A stretch of DNA of 64,000 nt from Paracyclopina nana (lineage: Eukaryota; Arthropoda; Copepoda; Cyclopoida; Cyclopettidae): contig JAGUCH010000003.1 in assembly GCA_019096065.1 (NCBI GenBank), positions 2,790,001 through 2,854,000 on the forward strand, given 5' to 3'. Under the pieces are notes generated by a model. It was not told where the DNA came from. It ran no database searches and saw nothing but the letters and a program-made list of their open reading frames with translations. The first letter of the stretch is position 1. Every line of letters begins with the position of its first letter. Both the position numbers and the translations under genes were made by a program. Positions 28,247-37,866 of the stretch are shown one piece after another.

Positions 28247-29673
28247 ATGGCTTTGCTTTACATTCAATCGAATTGGGAAGAAGCTTTGCAAACGTAAGTA
28301 ATAAGCTTTTTTGTGATATCCATCTGTATATTCTTACATTTCTTTGTTTTTCTCGTCAGAAATGGCAAAGCTTGGATTACCTTTAAGGCATGTGGGAAGA
28401 AAGGGGACCGCGGTTTTTTAAATATGATGCCTAATTCAGAGGATGAAACCATTCCCTTCATTAATTCCACCTCAAGCCTATTTCAAGTGCGACAGGTCTT
28501 AAGCAATCGAGTCATCACTATTGGCATCAAGGATTCTGAGCTGGTTTTCAGAGTTGTTGGCCCTCTAGCCAGTTGGGACTCTATTCACAACAAAAGTGTA
28601 AGAACAGAAAAATGCATTTAGACTATGATTATTCAATTTCTTAATTCAGGTGTCATGCATAGATGTCAGCTCTGGTGGCCTCGGTATGAGTGCATCGGCT
28701 GATAAACTACAAATTTGGGAAACCTCCAATGGCCTAATTAGGGTAATTAGATCTATTTTATATAAAAAAAGCTAGCTTAACGTAAAATATTTTATTTTTA
28801 GAGGACTCTTGAAGGTCACGTTGGCGATATTTACTCAGCTAAACTCTTCCCATCCGGAGTTGTGGTCTTGTCCTCTGGATCAGACATGAGGATAAAAATA
28901 TGGTCGGCCCAAGATGGAACATGTCCGGTAACACTAGTAGGACATACTGGACCTGTCACCGACACTGCTATAGTTGATAGAGGAAAAAACATTGTCTCCG
29001 TCAGCAAGTACGCTTCTATGAAATATGCTTGTTCCCTGATGTTAATTGATTTCATTCTAGAGATGGAACTGTTCGCTTATGGTGCTGTGGTAAGCAAAAA
29101 GTAATTGAACCCATCATCGAAGCCTCAGATATTCTCAACTCCGTGGACATAACTGGATTCAACTGTGAAAACGAGGGAACCGAAGACGCAGAAGATGAAG
29201 TAGGGTGCATTGGTAAAGCGCTTGTCGTGGGAGGAGAATCTGGCTGGGTTCAATTAATTGACTTGAAGAAGAGGGCAATTTTGAACAAAGTGAAACTCAG
29301 CTCTGCCGTGAATGTGGTAAGATTTTTCGACCCTAGCCTCATTCTCGCTGGAACCCAAAGTGGCGAAGTGGCCCTGATTCGGACAAATGATTTGACTATT
29401 GTTGGTACGATTCACGACTCGGACAGCAGCGTTGAAAGCATACTTTTGCTCAAGCAAGGATTCTTCGTTGGGAAATTTGATGGTGCAGTTGTGTGGTACT
29501 GCTTAATTACAAGCACAAATGCAGGGGTGCAGATTGGACATGAAAGAGTGGTGTTGTCTGGATCTGATGTTGATCCAGTGTATTCGATGGCTACTGATGG
29601 CCAACATGTCTTCACAGCGTCAAGGGATGGAGCCATTCGAAAGTATGATATTGACGAAATGTTTCTTTCATAG
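28247..29673 (+). CDS. PAAF1: Proteasomal ATPase-associated factor 1 (WD-repeat)
   Basis: Exons 28247-28293, 28360-28597, 28650-28742, 28802-29007 and 29061-29673 join with intact frame and introns of 52-66 bp, giving 398 aa (human PAAF1 392). The product is a WD40 propeller; PAAF1-typical blocks are SADKLQIWETSNGLIRRTLEGH, here split by an intron after LIR, and GHTGPVTDTAIVDRGKNIVS followed by DGTVRLW. PAAF1 binds the Rpt ATPases of the 19S regulatory particle and acts as an assembly chaperone of the 26S proteasome. It follows the RING ligase gene by 156 bp on the same strand. No canonical AATAAA is visible directly behind it. Confidence 0.88.
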
Positions 29674-30115
29674 CAAGCGCTATTGTAAATTGTGCCCAAA
29701 CTATTTGTATTTTGTACTGAGAAAAGGCACAAATATTCTTATTGCTTTTAAAGAAATGGATATGTTACCACTTTTGATCCATTTTTTTGTTTGCAAAAAA
29801 TATTTCCATTATCTTGAAAAATAATGAAAACCTGTATGCTTTTAAAATCCGCGACGCTAGCATAAAAAGGGGTAATTGGGAAAGGGGAACTGACCAGAGA
29901 CCGAGTTATACGCATATGCAATAGTAGATTGCAAAAGTTTAGTCTCCAGAGTTGAGTCTTGTCAACGAAGTCTTTGCATTGGCATTCCGTGTCTGCCAGG
30001 GCAGTAGATGTTTGTTCCACCTTTAATGTTATGTTGTGCTGCTTTTTATTGGGTATTTGGTAATTTTAGCGAGAAACCGCGAACACCTCTAATTTTCGTT
30101 CCGATCGGAGCTGTA
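29674..30115. other. AT-rich spacer without a detected gene
   Basis: About 440 bp of 3' flank of PAAF1. I see no ORF with protein character, no RNA gene and no repeat before the target duplication of the nested insertion at 30116. Confidence 0.5.
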
Positions 30116-30301
30116 GTTTGAGCGGGCTATACTAAAATGCGCGACATGCGCGACTTCTAAAATGCGCGACATGCGCGACTTCTAAAATGCGCGACAAGCA
30201 ACACAGGCAACTAAAATGCAAAGAAATTTTTTTGCTATCACTTCACAGTGGGCTAAAAAGCCATTTTCACACTCATGAGAAAATCCGTCAAAACGCTAGA
30301 A

Positions 30302-30528
30302 TATTGGATCCTGGACTTCCCAAGATCCTACAACTATGGCGAGCCGGAATGAGCACAACTTGCTAGCTCAAAGTCAGTATCAAATCTGTTTCTTTATTGC
30401 AGTACTCGCGCTTATATATCTGTCGCACAAGGTTACGGCACTATCATAAGAGTGAGTGTTGTTAGGCGGAAGCAGGAAAAGGGTTAGTTGCGTAAAAGAG
30501 TAATTGCCAGGAAGTCAAAAGTACAATA
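30302..30528 (-). repeat. 3' LTR of the errantivirus-like element
   Basis: 227 bp, matching 37640-37866 without a difference that I can see. In element orientation it contains a TATA-like TATATAAGCGCG and an AATAAAGAAAC poly(A) signal, the expected U3-R order. The purine tract ATGGGGAGGGA (30539-30529) directly precedes it and would prime plus-strand synthesis. Confidence 0.92.
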
Positions 30529-30539
30529 TCCCTCCCCAT
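30529..30539 (-). other. Polypurine tract of the errantivirus-like element
   Basis: On the element strand the bases immediately before the 3' LTR read TGGGGAGGGA, an uninterrupted purine run after its first T, directly after the env stop region. Confidence 0.75.
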
Positions 30540-30550
30540 GGTAAAAAGAT

Positions 30551-32314
30551 TTAGGTGGTGACGTTATTGGGAATTAGGTCATGGTCCTGATTTTTAGTTT
30601 GTCGGAAGAAAGTCATTACGCGGAAATTCTTGAAGGCGTAGGAGTAGACCAGGAGAACCAAAACTAGGGAGATGACAGCAACGATGGCAATGATGATTAA
30701 CGTCTCATTCCAAGTTGTGACTGGTTCAAAATGGCTTTTGAGGAAAGCCAGAGAATGTGGGTCAGTTGGAGGTAAAGTGGAGTTGATCTGGTTTAGAGTC
30801 TTCAGAATGTCGTCTGGTGACATATTGTGACCAAGCTGGAGAATTGGGACATTCCATTTGTAGGTTTCCATGGTCTTCTCCACTCTGATTTCTATGCCCC
30901 CAAACAACGTGAAATGTGGAAGCTCAACATTGCAACCCTCTTCTAACTTGAAATGATGAAAGTGGTGTAGTTGGCTAGTTTTCGTGGTGCCATTGCTGCA
31001 TGTCAGTTGGTAATAAGTTGGATCCTCCGTAAAAGCAGAAAACTCGTTGTTCCCAAATGGAAGGATGCAATCGGTAGCTTGCCGTATTGCCAGTTTACAA
31101 GTTTTTAAAGCTTGATTGTGGTCTGCAAGATAGAGGGACATTACGCAGGAAAGCTGATTTCTTTTGGCCAGATAGGATATATGGGGACAGATATAGTAGT
31201 CGTGCACCTTTTCACACATAGAGATGTCCGTGTGGGATAGCTCAAAGTGCGATCCGGATTCTTCGTGTAAGGCCAACATGTCATGTTCTGGATGAACTTC
31301 TACAGTTAGGCCTGGCGTGATTTCAATGGGGAAGGGCAAGTAGCGATAGAGTGTCAAAACCTGATCTTCATTGGTAAGTGGCACATGTACAAGTAGGTTA
31401 AATCCGTCCACGTCAAAGATTATGGAGGTCTCAAGCTGGTATAGGTAATGGGGGTCAGTAACAATTGGCTGTAAACCCTTGTTGCGTGCCATCTTCGCGA
31501 CCACTTTTAAGGAGCTGGAGGCCTCCTCGTAAGAGAGCAAGCCGTGGGCAAGTCTGTGACGGGCGCCGGCAGCTGCTGCAGCGACATACAAGTCAAGCTT
31601 ATTTTCAATCAGACTAAGGATGTGATCAGATTGCATGGCTAGAACAGTGACTTCTATTTCTAGCTGGTTCTTGCTTACCAGGTTGGAAACCGCAGACAAG
31701 GCTTCTCTTAGTTTAGCAATGTCTACCCTGTTTAAGCGGACGTTTTCATTAGTCTTACCAAGGAGGTGTATTATCTTGTCTTGGCGGAAACCCAGCTTGT
31801 TGATGTTTCTGGCAAGGTTGTCCATCTTTCCTTGGTCAAGTAATCCGAATAGGGTTGATCCAATGCCCAGACCAGCGAGGCCTGCTAGGAGGACACCAAG
31901 GAACCGTTTCTGTCTGGGGCCCTGGTTGTTGTCTGAATAAAGCGTATAGAAGCTGACGACATCGTTGTACTTCAATTCCATTCGGCGAGTGCGTTCATTG
32001 ACAAGATCTCTGAGAGTTTGGAGTACTGAGTCATTTGCTTTAGAAGTAGCGGCGCTTGAGATGAGGAGCTGGAGGTTCAGAGCAACTGAAAAGTATTCCT
32101 TGAGATTATGAAGATTGACATTTATGTAGATATGGCCATAATGGACCGAGACCATGGCTTTGCCAGCCCTTTGGAATCCATAGTGGGACCAGTCTGTATT
32201 GGAAGTTTTTGACAACAGCTGAGTTGTGGGGTTTTGCGTTTCAGCCAATCCCCTCCCTGTGGCCACAAAGTCTGCTACAAGTTGCAGAGTGAGAAAGTAC
32301 AGGTGTAGGTTCAT
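30551..32314 (-). CDS. env: Envelope glycoprotein, baculovirus F-like
   Basis: An intact 587-codon ORF whose ATG overlaps the pol stop (ATGA, 32314-32311). It shows an N-terminal signal peptide (about residues 1-18), a furin-type cleavage site RQKR at 134-137 directly followed by a Gly/Leu-rich fusion-peptide-like segment, a helical heptad region, several Cys residues, N-glycosylation sequons, a membrane anchor at about 535-560 and a short cytoplasmic tail. This layout is that of class I fusion proteins of baculovirus F and errantivirus Env type. It would sit on the particle or cell surface. The protein probably comes from a spliced subgenomic RNA, though the ATGA overlap would also allow re-initiation. 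No lesion seen. Confidence 0.88.
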   Translation of the reverse strand: MNLHLYFLTLQLVADFVATGRGLAETQNPTTQLLSKTSNTDWSHYGFQRAGKAMVSVHYGHIYINVNLHNLKEYFSVALNLQLLISSAATSKANDSVLQTLRDLVNERTRRMELKYNDVVSFYTLYSDNNQGPRQKRFLGVLLAGLAGLGIGSTLFGLLDQGKMDNLARNINKLGFRQDKIIHLLGKTNENVRLNRVDIAKLREALSAVSNLVSKNQLEIEVTVLAMQSDHILSLIENKLDLYVAAAAAGARHRLAHGLLSYEEASSSLKVVAKMARNKGLQPIVTDPHYLYQLETSIIFDVDGFNLLVHVPLTNEDQVLTLYRYLPFPIEITPGLTVEVHPEHDMLALHEESGSHFELSHTDISMCEKVHDYYICPHISYLAKRNQLSCVMSLYLADHNQALKTCKLAIRQATDCILPFGNNEFSAFTEDPTYYQLTCSNGTTKTSQLHHFHHFKLEEGCNVELPHFTLFGGIEIRVEKTMETYKWNVPILQLGHNMSPDDILKTLNQINSTLPPTDPHSLAFLKSHFEPVTTWNETLIIIAIVAVISLVLVLLVYSYAFKNFRVMTFFRQTKNQDHDLIPNNVTT

Positions 32315-35300
32315 TTCTTCTTCGTGTATTTCTTGTATTCAACTGGCCTGGAAGGTAAAACTGAATCTTGTATCTCGATATTCTTTGCAGCCGCAGCTCT
32401 ACGGGTGGTAGCGGGTTGTTCGGTGGGAGCAGTAGCCTTCTTATAGGAACGGGCTTGGCGTTGGACTTCAGGGTCGAGGGGGACGACCAGGTTGCCTAGC
32501 TCGGTACCAAAATCAGATAACGGTGAAATACCTTGCCGTAACCGCTGAAACAGCCCTGTAGGTTGATTATCAGTAGCAGATTCTGGGCTTGGTGGTTCCT
32601 CTTTAACGTTAGGCCGAGTGAGGTCAGTGGCAGACTCTTGATCAGTATCAGTTTTGATCGGGATGGGCTGCGGCGGAGGTGCCAGAGGGTTAAGAATGGT
32701 GATATCGTCGTCTTCAATCCTTATATAGCCAGACTTTGTTTCTGAGGCGTGCGTTTCATTTTCTTCTGCACGAGTTGCGACGTCTGGCTTTGGGTCGTCG
32801 GGCAAGGCGCTTGACTGAGTAGGCCCGGGCATGTTGGCTGCGGATTTGCAAATTCGCAACCTGTCTTTGTGCACATATCTTGTTTTCTTTGTCTGCATGT
32901 GTTGGATGAGCGCATTCTCATCTTGCAGACTCACAATAACATACATGCCTTCCCAAGGTGAATTAATTTTAGGGTTAATCTTGCGCAATTCAGGTCTGTG
33001 TAGCCACACTAGCATACCTTCCCTAAAGTCTTCTTGTTTTACCTTGGCATTGTGCTGTGCAGTGTACAACTCCTTGTAGTGAATGTTGTTTTCAGCGGCC
33101 ACTCTTCGCGCAATTTGGAGACGTTTTCCAATTTCGTCTTTGTAGCTATCACCGTAATACTTGTGGTCTACCACATTTGGGTCCATGTATGGGGTCCTGG
33201 GGTGTACCCCGAACAGAAGAAAGAACGGGCTCATTTTTGTTGCTTTACTAACGCCCACATTGTAGCTCAGTTGCAATGCTGGTAACATTTCTTCCCAGTC
33301 GAGCGTCGAATCCAAATCTAGTGTTTTCTGCAAATAGCTAATGATATGCTTGTTAATTACTTCAGCTGCGGCGTTAGTTTGGGGGTGTCTGGGGCTAGTT
33401 TTCTTCTTATCAATTTGCAGTAGCGAGAACAATTCATCATTTACCTTCGCTGTAAATTCCTTACCACCGTCGGTTACCAAAATGCATGGTGATCCATAGC
33501 GCGAAATCCACCTGTTGAAAATGCCTCGGCTAACTGTCTCTGGAGTCTTGTCTGGCAATGCCACAAATTCGGCATATTTTGTGAAAGCATCCGTGATGAC
33601 TAGGATAAACTTCTTTTGTCTACCTGACGTTCGTAGTGGTCCGAAGAGATCACAGTGCACTCGTTCAAACGGCCCTCTAGGTTGAGATAGCGGGTTTAAG
33701 GGAGTGTTGGGGTGTTTTGACTTTAGCTTGCTTTTGTCACATTTCCAGCATGAGCCAATATATTCTTCCACGTCGGCCACCATATTCGGCCAGAAATATT
33801 GTTCTCGTATTCGTTCACAAGTTTTGTAAACTCCTTTATGGCCAACGGCAGCATGAGCAGCACTAATGATGTCAGCCTGGCATATAGCCGGTGCACAAAT
33901 GACCCGGCGGCCTAGTTGTCCAATTGTTATCAGCAAGATGTCATCCTTGAGTTCACAATGTCTGGCATATCTATTCACAATTCGCTTCAGTTCGGGAGTA
34001 GATGGCGTTAAATTGGTCTTGATCTTGGCGATCAGAGCAGAAAGCACCGTGTCTGAATTCTGCAGCTGCTTCATGACTTCCAAATCCTCTAAGGCTTCTG
34101 TAGAGACCCCATACACACAGGCGTTGATTTGGCGCAAGGCCTCGGGCACATTTCTAGAACAAAAGTCAGCAGGATTTTTGTCACCTGGACAATATTGGAC
34201 CGTAAATGAATGCTGTATCATGAGGTCCTGGAGGCGAGAAAGAGTGCGAGTATGGGTCTTGTTGAGCTTCTCCAAGGGTTTGTGATCACTGTACAATGTG
34301 AACTTGGTTCCAGTAAGGTAGACGGCATAGTGTTCAATTGCCCAAGTGCAAGCCAATAGTTCAAGTAGATAAGGTGTGTAGTTCTTCTCATGCTTTAGGA
34401 GACTCCTTGATGCATAGCTGATTACCCTAGGCTCGTTGTTTTGGTACTGGATCAACACAGCGCCCAGTCCACCATCCAAACTGTTGTCGACAGTGCCTTG
34501 GGAAGCATCCACATATAAATGGTAGTCGAGCTCGGGCTTGGGGTAAGCCAACACAGGCTCACTACACAAAAGCTCCTTCAATTTCTGAAAAGATTGTAAG
34601 GCTTGAGGGGGCAGAGGGCCAGAGCGCCAGCTTGAGTCTTTGCAGGTTAACTGTGATAACGCGTGTGAGTGCTTGCTAAACCTTGGAATGCAGGACCGAA
34701 AGAAATTGCATAGTCCCAGAAATTGTCTTATCTCACGGACAGTAGTAGGTGGAGGAGCGTCTTCTATGGCTTGTAATTTCCTCTTGTTGGGTTGGTAACC
34801 CGTAGGTGTTAAGGTGAAGCCTAGATAAGTGCACTCAGTAGTTCCAAAGGAACACTTGGGGAGGTTGATTTTCAGATTTGCTCTCCGAAGCCGCGCAAAG
34901 CATTCCTCCAAACCTGCAATCATGTCTTTGTGATCAGTTCCCTTGACTAGAATATCATCTAAATATAGCAAAACTCGCTTGGGAGTTAGGTGTTCAAACA
35001 CTTTCATCATCATACGTTGAAATGATAGGGGCATGTTGCAAAGTCCAAACGGTGCCCTGCAGTATTGAAATTGGCCTCTTCCAGGGATAGTAAAAGCGGT
35101 CAAATGTTTGGACGATTCATCCATTTGCATTTGGTGAAAACCATTGCGGAGGTCTAATTGTGAGAAAAGTTGGGTTCCTGACCTTCCAATGTCATCGATG
35201 CATTCGGAGATGAGTGGGAGGCGATAGCTTGATGGCTCTGTTTTGGCATTCAGGCCTCTATAATCAATCACTGGTCTCCAGCCTGTCTGTCCATCTGGTA

Positions 35301-36423
35301 ATTTTCTTGGGACACAGAATATTGAGAAATTCCATTCGGAGTCAGATGGCTCAATGATTCCCATTTTAAGCCATTCGTCAACACTTTCACTGATGTGCTC
35401 TAAATGTTTCTGAGGGATCGGAAATTGTTTGTTGAACACTGGGTTCTTGTTAGTCAGATTGATCTTGTGCTTCATTAGGGTACATTTACCCAAGTCATAT
35501 TCTGAAATGGAAATAACGTCAGAATTGTTTAAGAGCAGTTTTAAATAATTCTGACGCTCATTAGGAGTCAAGTGGTCAAGTCTGGCATGCTTGTTAATAT
35601 ACTCCTTCACCATGGGATCATGCCTAGGAGGCTGTCCCGAAGTAGAAATGCTGGAAACACAAGCAAATGCATCATTAAACGGTACAAAATCTGATAAATC
35701 AATGTTGACGAGTTCACCAATTTTTAGCCCCTTCTTCAGTGTAGCGGGCTCCAATCCAGGGTTGGTGATTTTCACAGTAGCGATTCCAAAGTCGTCTGTT
35801 CGAAGAAGGCAGTCGTCTGCGCACACCATGGAATCCTCGTAATTTCTGAGCTTGAAACATCCTTCAAAATTTGGTTGTCGTTTGCGTTCTTCATCGGTAA
35901 TTAACAGTCTGACAGTTGCAACGCTTCTGGCAGGCAAAAAAGTGTCATTGTGGACGACAGCAGCAGTTGGCGAGGTTTTCTTGTAGTGAATGGCCATGGA
36001 GATGGGGTCGTAGTGTAAACCAGCAGCATGGATAATATCTACCCCCAGGATACCTTCTACATTTAAGGAGTCACAAACATAAAAGTCGCACAGAGTTTGT
36101 TTTCCTTTGATGTCACATGGCAGCTGATAAAGTCCAAGTATTCGCAGAGGCGTACCGGACGCACAGGTAGCTCTTAGCGGGGATGCAGTTAGCACTTTTT
36201 GAGGCCTCTTGTCAATGGGAATCTTCCTAAAGGCGGTGCGTGACAACAAGCTGATATTAGCACCAGTATCGTAAAGGCAATTGAAGTTTGCTCCGTGGCA
36301 GGTTACAGTCAAAAATGGCCGTTTATTGGTAACAGGTCGACTTACAGTCATAGTTGTGAAGTATGAGAGTAGCATCGAGAATGTTGAAGCGGCCAGACCA
36401 GGGCGGCGCGTCGGCTGGAGCAC
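32311..36423 (-). CDS. pol: Pol polyprotein: protease, RT, RNase H, integrase (Ty3/gypsy order)
   Basis: An intact 1370-codon frame. Domains: aspartic protease with LYDTGANISLL (about residue 52), RT with RPVIDYRGLN and YLDD (about 487), RNase H starting YVDASQGT, integrase zinc finger HX4H...CWKC (about 850-895), and integrase catalytic acids in HCDLFGP, TDGGKEF and AAAEVINKH (about 924, 984, 1019). A C-terminal Pro/Thr/Lys-rich tail of about 150 residues follows. The frame is -1 relative to gag, and no good ATG begins it, so it is almost certainly made by frameshifting at 36441-36447. All catalytic residues that I can check are present. Confidence 0.92.
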   Translation of the reverse strand: MLQPTRRPGLAASTFSMLLSYFTTMTVSRPVTNKRPFLTVTCHGANFNCLYDTGANISLLSRTAFRKIPIDKRPQKVLTASPLRATCASGTPLRILGLYQLPCDIKGKQTLCDFYVCDSLNVEGILGVDIIHAAGLHYDPISMAIHYKKTSPTAAVVHNDTFLPARSVATVRLLITDEERKRQPNFEGCFKLRNYEDSMVCADDCLLRTDDFGIATVKITNPGLEPATLKKGLKIGELVNIDLSDFVPFNDAFACVSSISTSGQPPRHDPMVKEYINKHARLDHLTPNERQNYLKLLLNNSDVISISEYDLGKCTLMKHKINLTNKNPVFNKQFPIPQKHLEHISESVDEWLKMGIIEPSDSEWNFSIFCVPRKLPDGQTGWRPVIDYRGLNAKTEPSSYRLPLISECIDDIGRSGTQLFSQLDLRNGFHQMQMDESSKHLTAFTIPGRGQFQYCRAPFGLCNMPLSFQRMMMKVFEHLTPKRVLLYLDDILVKGTDHKDMIAGLEECFARLRRANLKINLPKCSFGTTECTYLGFTLTPTGYQPNKRKLQAIEDAPPPTTVREIRQFLGLCNFFRSCIPRFSKHSHALSQLTCKDSSWRSGPLPPQALQSFQKLKELLCSEPVLAYPKPELDYHLYVDASQGTVDNSLDGGLGAVLIQYQNNEPRVISYASRSLLKHEKNYTPYLLELLACTWAIEHYAVYLTGTKFTLYSDHKPLEKLNKTHTRTLSRLQDLMIQHSFTVQYCPGDKNPADFCSRNVPEALRQINACVYGVSTEALEDLEVMKQLQNSDTVLSALIAKIKTNLTPSTPELKRIVNRYARHCELKDDILLITIGQLGRRVICAPAICQADIISAAHAAVGHKGVYKTCERIREQYFWPNMVADVEEYIGSCWKCDKSKLKSKHPNTPLNPLSQPRGPFERVHCDLFGPLRTSGRQKKFILVITDAFTKYAEFVALPDKTPETVSRGIFNRWISRYGSPCILVTDGGKEFTAKVNDELFSLLQIDKKKTSPRHPQTNAAAEVINKHIISYLQKTLDLDSTLDWEEMLPALQLSYNVGVSKATKMSPFFLLFGVHPRTPYMDPNVVDHKYYGDSYKDEIGKRLQIARRVAAENNIHYKELYTAQHNAKVKQEDFREGMLVWLHRPELRKINPKINSPWEGMYVIVSLQDENALIQHMQTKKTRYVHKDRLRICKSAANMPGPTQSSALPDDPKPDVATRAEENETHASETKSGYIRIEDDDITILNPLAPPPQPIPIKTDTDQESATDLTRPNVKEEPPSPESATDNQPTGLFQRLRQGISPLSDFGTELGNLVVPLDPEVQRQARSYKKATAPTEQPATTRRAAAAKNIEIQDSVLPSRPVEYKKYTKKK

Positions 36424-36434
36424 GGGACGGCCGC

Positions 36435-37529
36435 CTACCAGTTTAAATCACCTTGAACTTCATGAGCTTGCTTCTCTTCGCTGGCCCTCTTGCTTCCAGG
36501 CTTGGGTTTATATAGATTGTTCTTCTGATCTCTTTTCTTGCTGAAACACTCCGTCTCTCGGTGGCCTGGAATGTCGCAATACCAGCATTTAAGGCGATTA
36601 CCCTGGGAGGTCCTAGGTGGTCTGCGTTCCCCAAGGCGACCTTTGACAAGATCAATGAATTTCTCCACTGTATTTTCGAGGCTTTCTTGATTCTTGGGTT
36701 GGGCCGGTTGATCTTCCTTATCTTGAATCTTGATGGCATTAACCTCTGGTGGTGGTACTGAAGCCTTCTTGTCATTGGAAAATGAAGCTTCCACTCTTGA
36801 TGCGAAACCAACTATATCTTCCAACTTGGTGTATTCTTGGACCACAACCTGCGACTTGATGGTCTTGATGAGCCCATGTACAAATCGGCGCTTCACCATA
36901 AATTGGTAGGCCTCATTCTTCGCCAATTCCTGGACCTCTGGCAGTTTACCCGCGGCAACCAGAGTGGTGGGGGTGTTCTCCAAAGGTGCGAAGTTCTCCA
37001 TTAAGGTCAGGGTCCCAGTTTTGACCCTATCAAAGAAGTCCTTGACCGTCTCATTAGGCTCCTGTACCAAGGAGTCTTCAATTGCCGATTCTTCAGCCAA
37101 GGTGCACACATGGTGGAAACGAGCAAGAAAAATCTTCTTCAATCCATTAGGCCCCTCCCAAGTGGAGGGCGTCCGCTTCTCCTCAGCCAAAATATTATAC
37201 CACTGACCTGCTTTGCCTTTCAAGGCCAAAGCTGCATAACTTGCAGTGGCTTCATCACTCCAGCGGGGTTGTTCAGCAGCAGCAGCCCCTTGATTGACAA
37301 TTGTACGCAGGTGATCTATGCGTGTCACCCAGGCTCGAGGTCCAAGCTTGTCCGTCGATCGGTCTCCAGAAAATTCAGGCAAATCGATTGCCTTGATTGC
37401 CCTGTTGGCCATGGCAGTAGTGCTGTGACTGCCCAATTGATCCAAATTGCCCGCAGGCTCCTCTTGATTACCAGGCTCCACTGGTACGTCTTCTTCACCT
37501 GCAACTCGTCCTGAGCCAGGCATATACAC
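36435..37529 (-). CDS. gag: Gag protein with one CCHC zinc knuckle
   Basis: A 364-codon ORF starting at ATG 37529. The middle is a Ty3/gypsy-type capsid region (AWVTRIDHLRTIV ... LKGKAGQWYNIL ... ETVKDFFDRVKTGTL), and the C-terminus carries a perfect CX2CX4HX4C knuckle, CWYCDIPGHRETEC, followed by a basic tail. It would form the particle core and bind genomic RNA. The stop codon TAG comes two codons after the slippery sequence. Confidence 0.88.
   Translation of the reverse strand: MYMPGSGRVAGEEDVPVEPGNQEEPAGNLDQLGSHSTTAMANRAIKAIDLPEFSGDRSTDKLGPRAWVTRIDHLRTIVNQGAAAAEQPRWSDEATASYAALALKGKAGQWYNILAEEKRTPSTWEGPNGLKKIFLARFHHVCTLAEESAIEDSLVQEPNETVKDFFDRVKTGTLTLMENFAPLENTPTTLVAAGKLPEVQELAKNEAYQFMVKRRFVHGLIKTIKSQVVVQEYTKLEDIVGFASRVEASFSNDKKASVPPPEVNAIKIQDKEDQPAQPKNQESLENTVEKFIDLVKGRLGERRPPRTSQGNRLKCWYCDIPGHRETECFSKKRDQKNNLYKPKPGSKRASEEKQAHEVQGDLNW
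36441..36447 (-). promoter_or_regulatory. -1 ribosomal frameshift site TTTAAAC between gag and pol
   Basis: On the element strand TTTAAAC lies in the gag frame as T TTA AAC, followed by TGG TAG. Slipping back one base reads TTT AAA and continues directly in the pol frame. Immediately downstream the arms GGCGGC and GCCGCC can pair as a GC-rich stem with a loop of about 25 bases. TTTAAAC is one of the strongest known -1 slippery heptamers. Confidence 0.8.
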
Positions 37530-37617
37530 TGACTATATTCCGGCACAAAGTCTGCTCTTTTGCAAGCAAGCAAAAAGGGCAGAGTCCCTCCCCCAGGTTA
37601 AAAACGAGGACGTGAGG

Positions 37618-37638
37618 TCGAAAAGCCAGATGCCACCA
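37618..37638 (-). other. Primer-binding site of the errantivirus-like element
   Basis: One base inside the 5' LTR, the element strand reads TGGTGGCATCTGGC. It begins with TGG, as required to pair with a tRNA CCA end. The tRNA species was not assigned. Confidence 0.7.
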
Positions 37639-37639
37639 A

Positions 37640-37866
37640 TATTGGATCCTGGACTTCCCAAGATCCTACAACTATGGCGAGCCGGAATGAGCACAACTTG
37701 CTAGCTCAAAGTCAGTATCAAATCTGTTTCTTTATTGCAGTACTCGCGCTTATATATCTGTCGCACAAGGTTACGGCACTATCATAAGAGTGAGTGTTGT
37801 TAGGCGGAAGCAGGAAAAGGGTTAGTTGCGTAAAAGAGTAATTGCCAGGAAGTCAAAAGTACAATA
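37640..37866 (-). repeat. 5' LTR of the errantivirus-like element
   Basis: 227 bp, the partner of 30302-30528. The right border is fixed by the target duplication AGAA at 37867-37870 and the left border by the primer-binding site. It would drive transcription leftward. Confidence 0.92.

Larger units (their letters stand above)
30302..37866 (-). mobile_element. Complete errantivirus-like LTR retroelement with env
   Basis: A 7565-bp element on the - strand with two 227-bp LTRs, gag, pol and env in order, and a 4-bp target duplication AGAA at 30298-30301 and 37867-37870. LTR ends are TATTG...CAATA. All three frames are open end to end. The LTRs appear identical base for base by eye, which implies a recent insertion. 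Gag-pol-env with a gypsy-type pol and a baculovirus-F-like envelope places it with insect errantiviruses or related env-bearing Metaviridae. It sits in an older Transib-like MITE. Confidence 0.92.
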
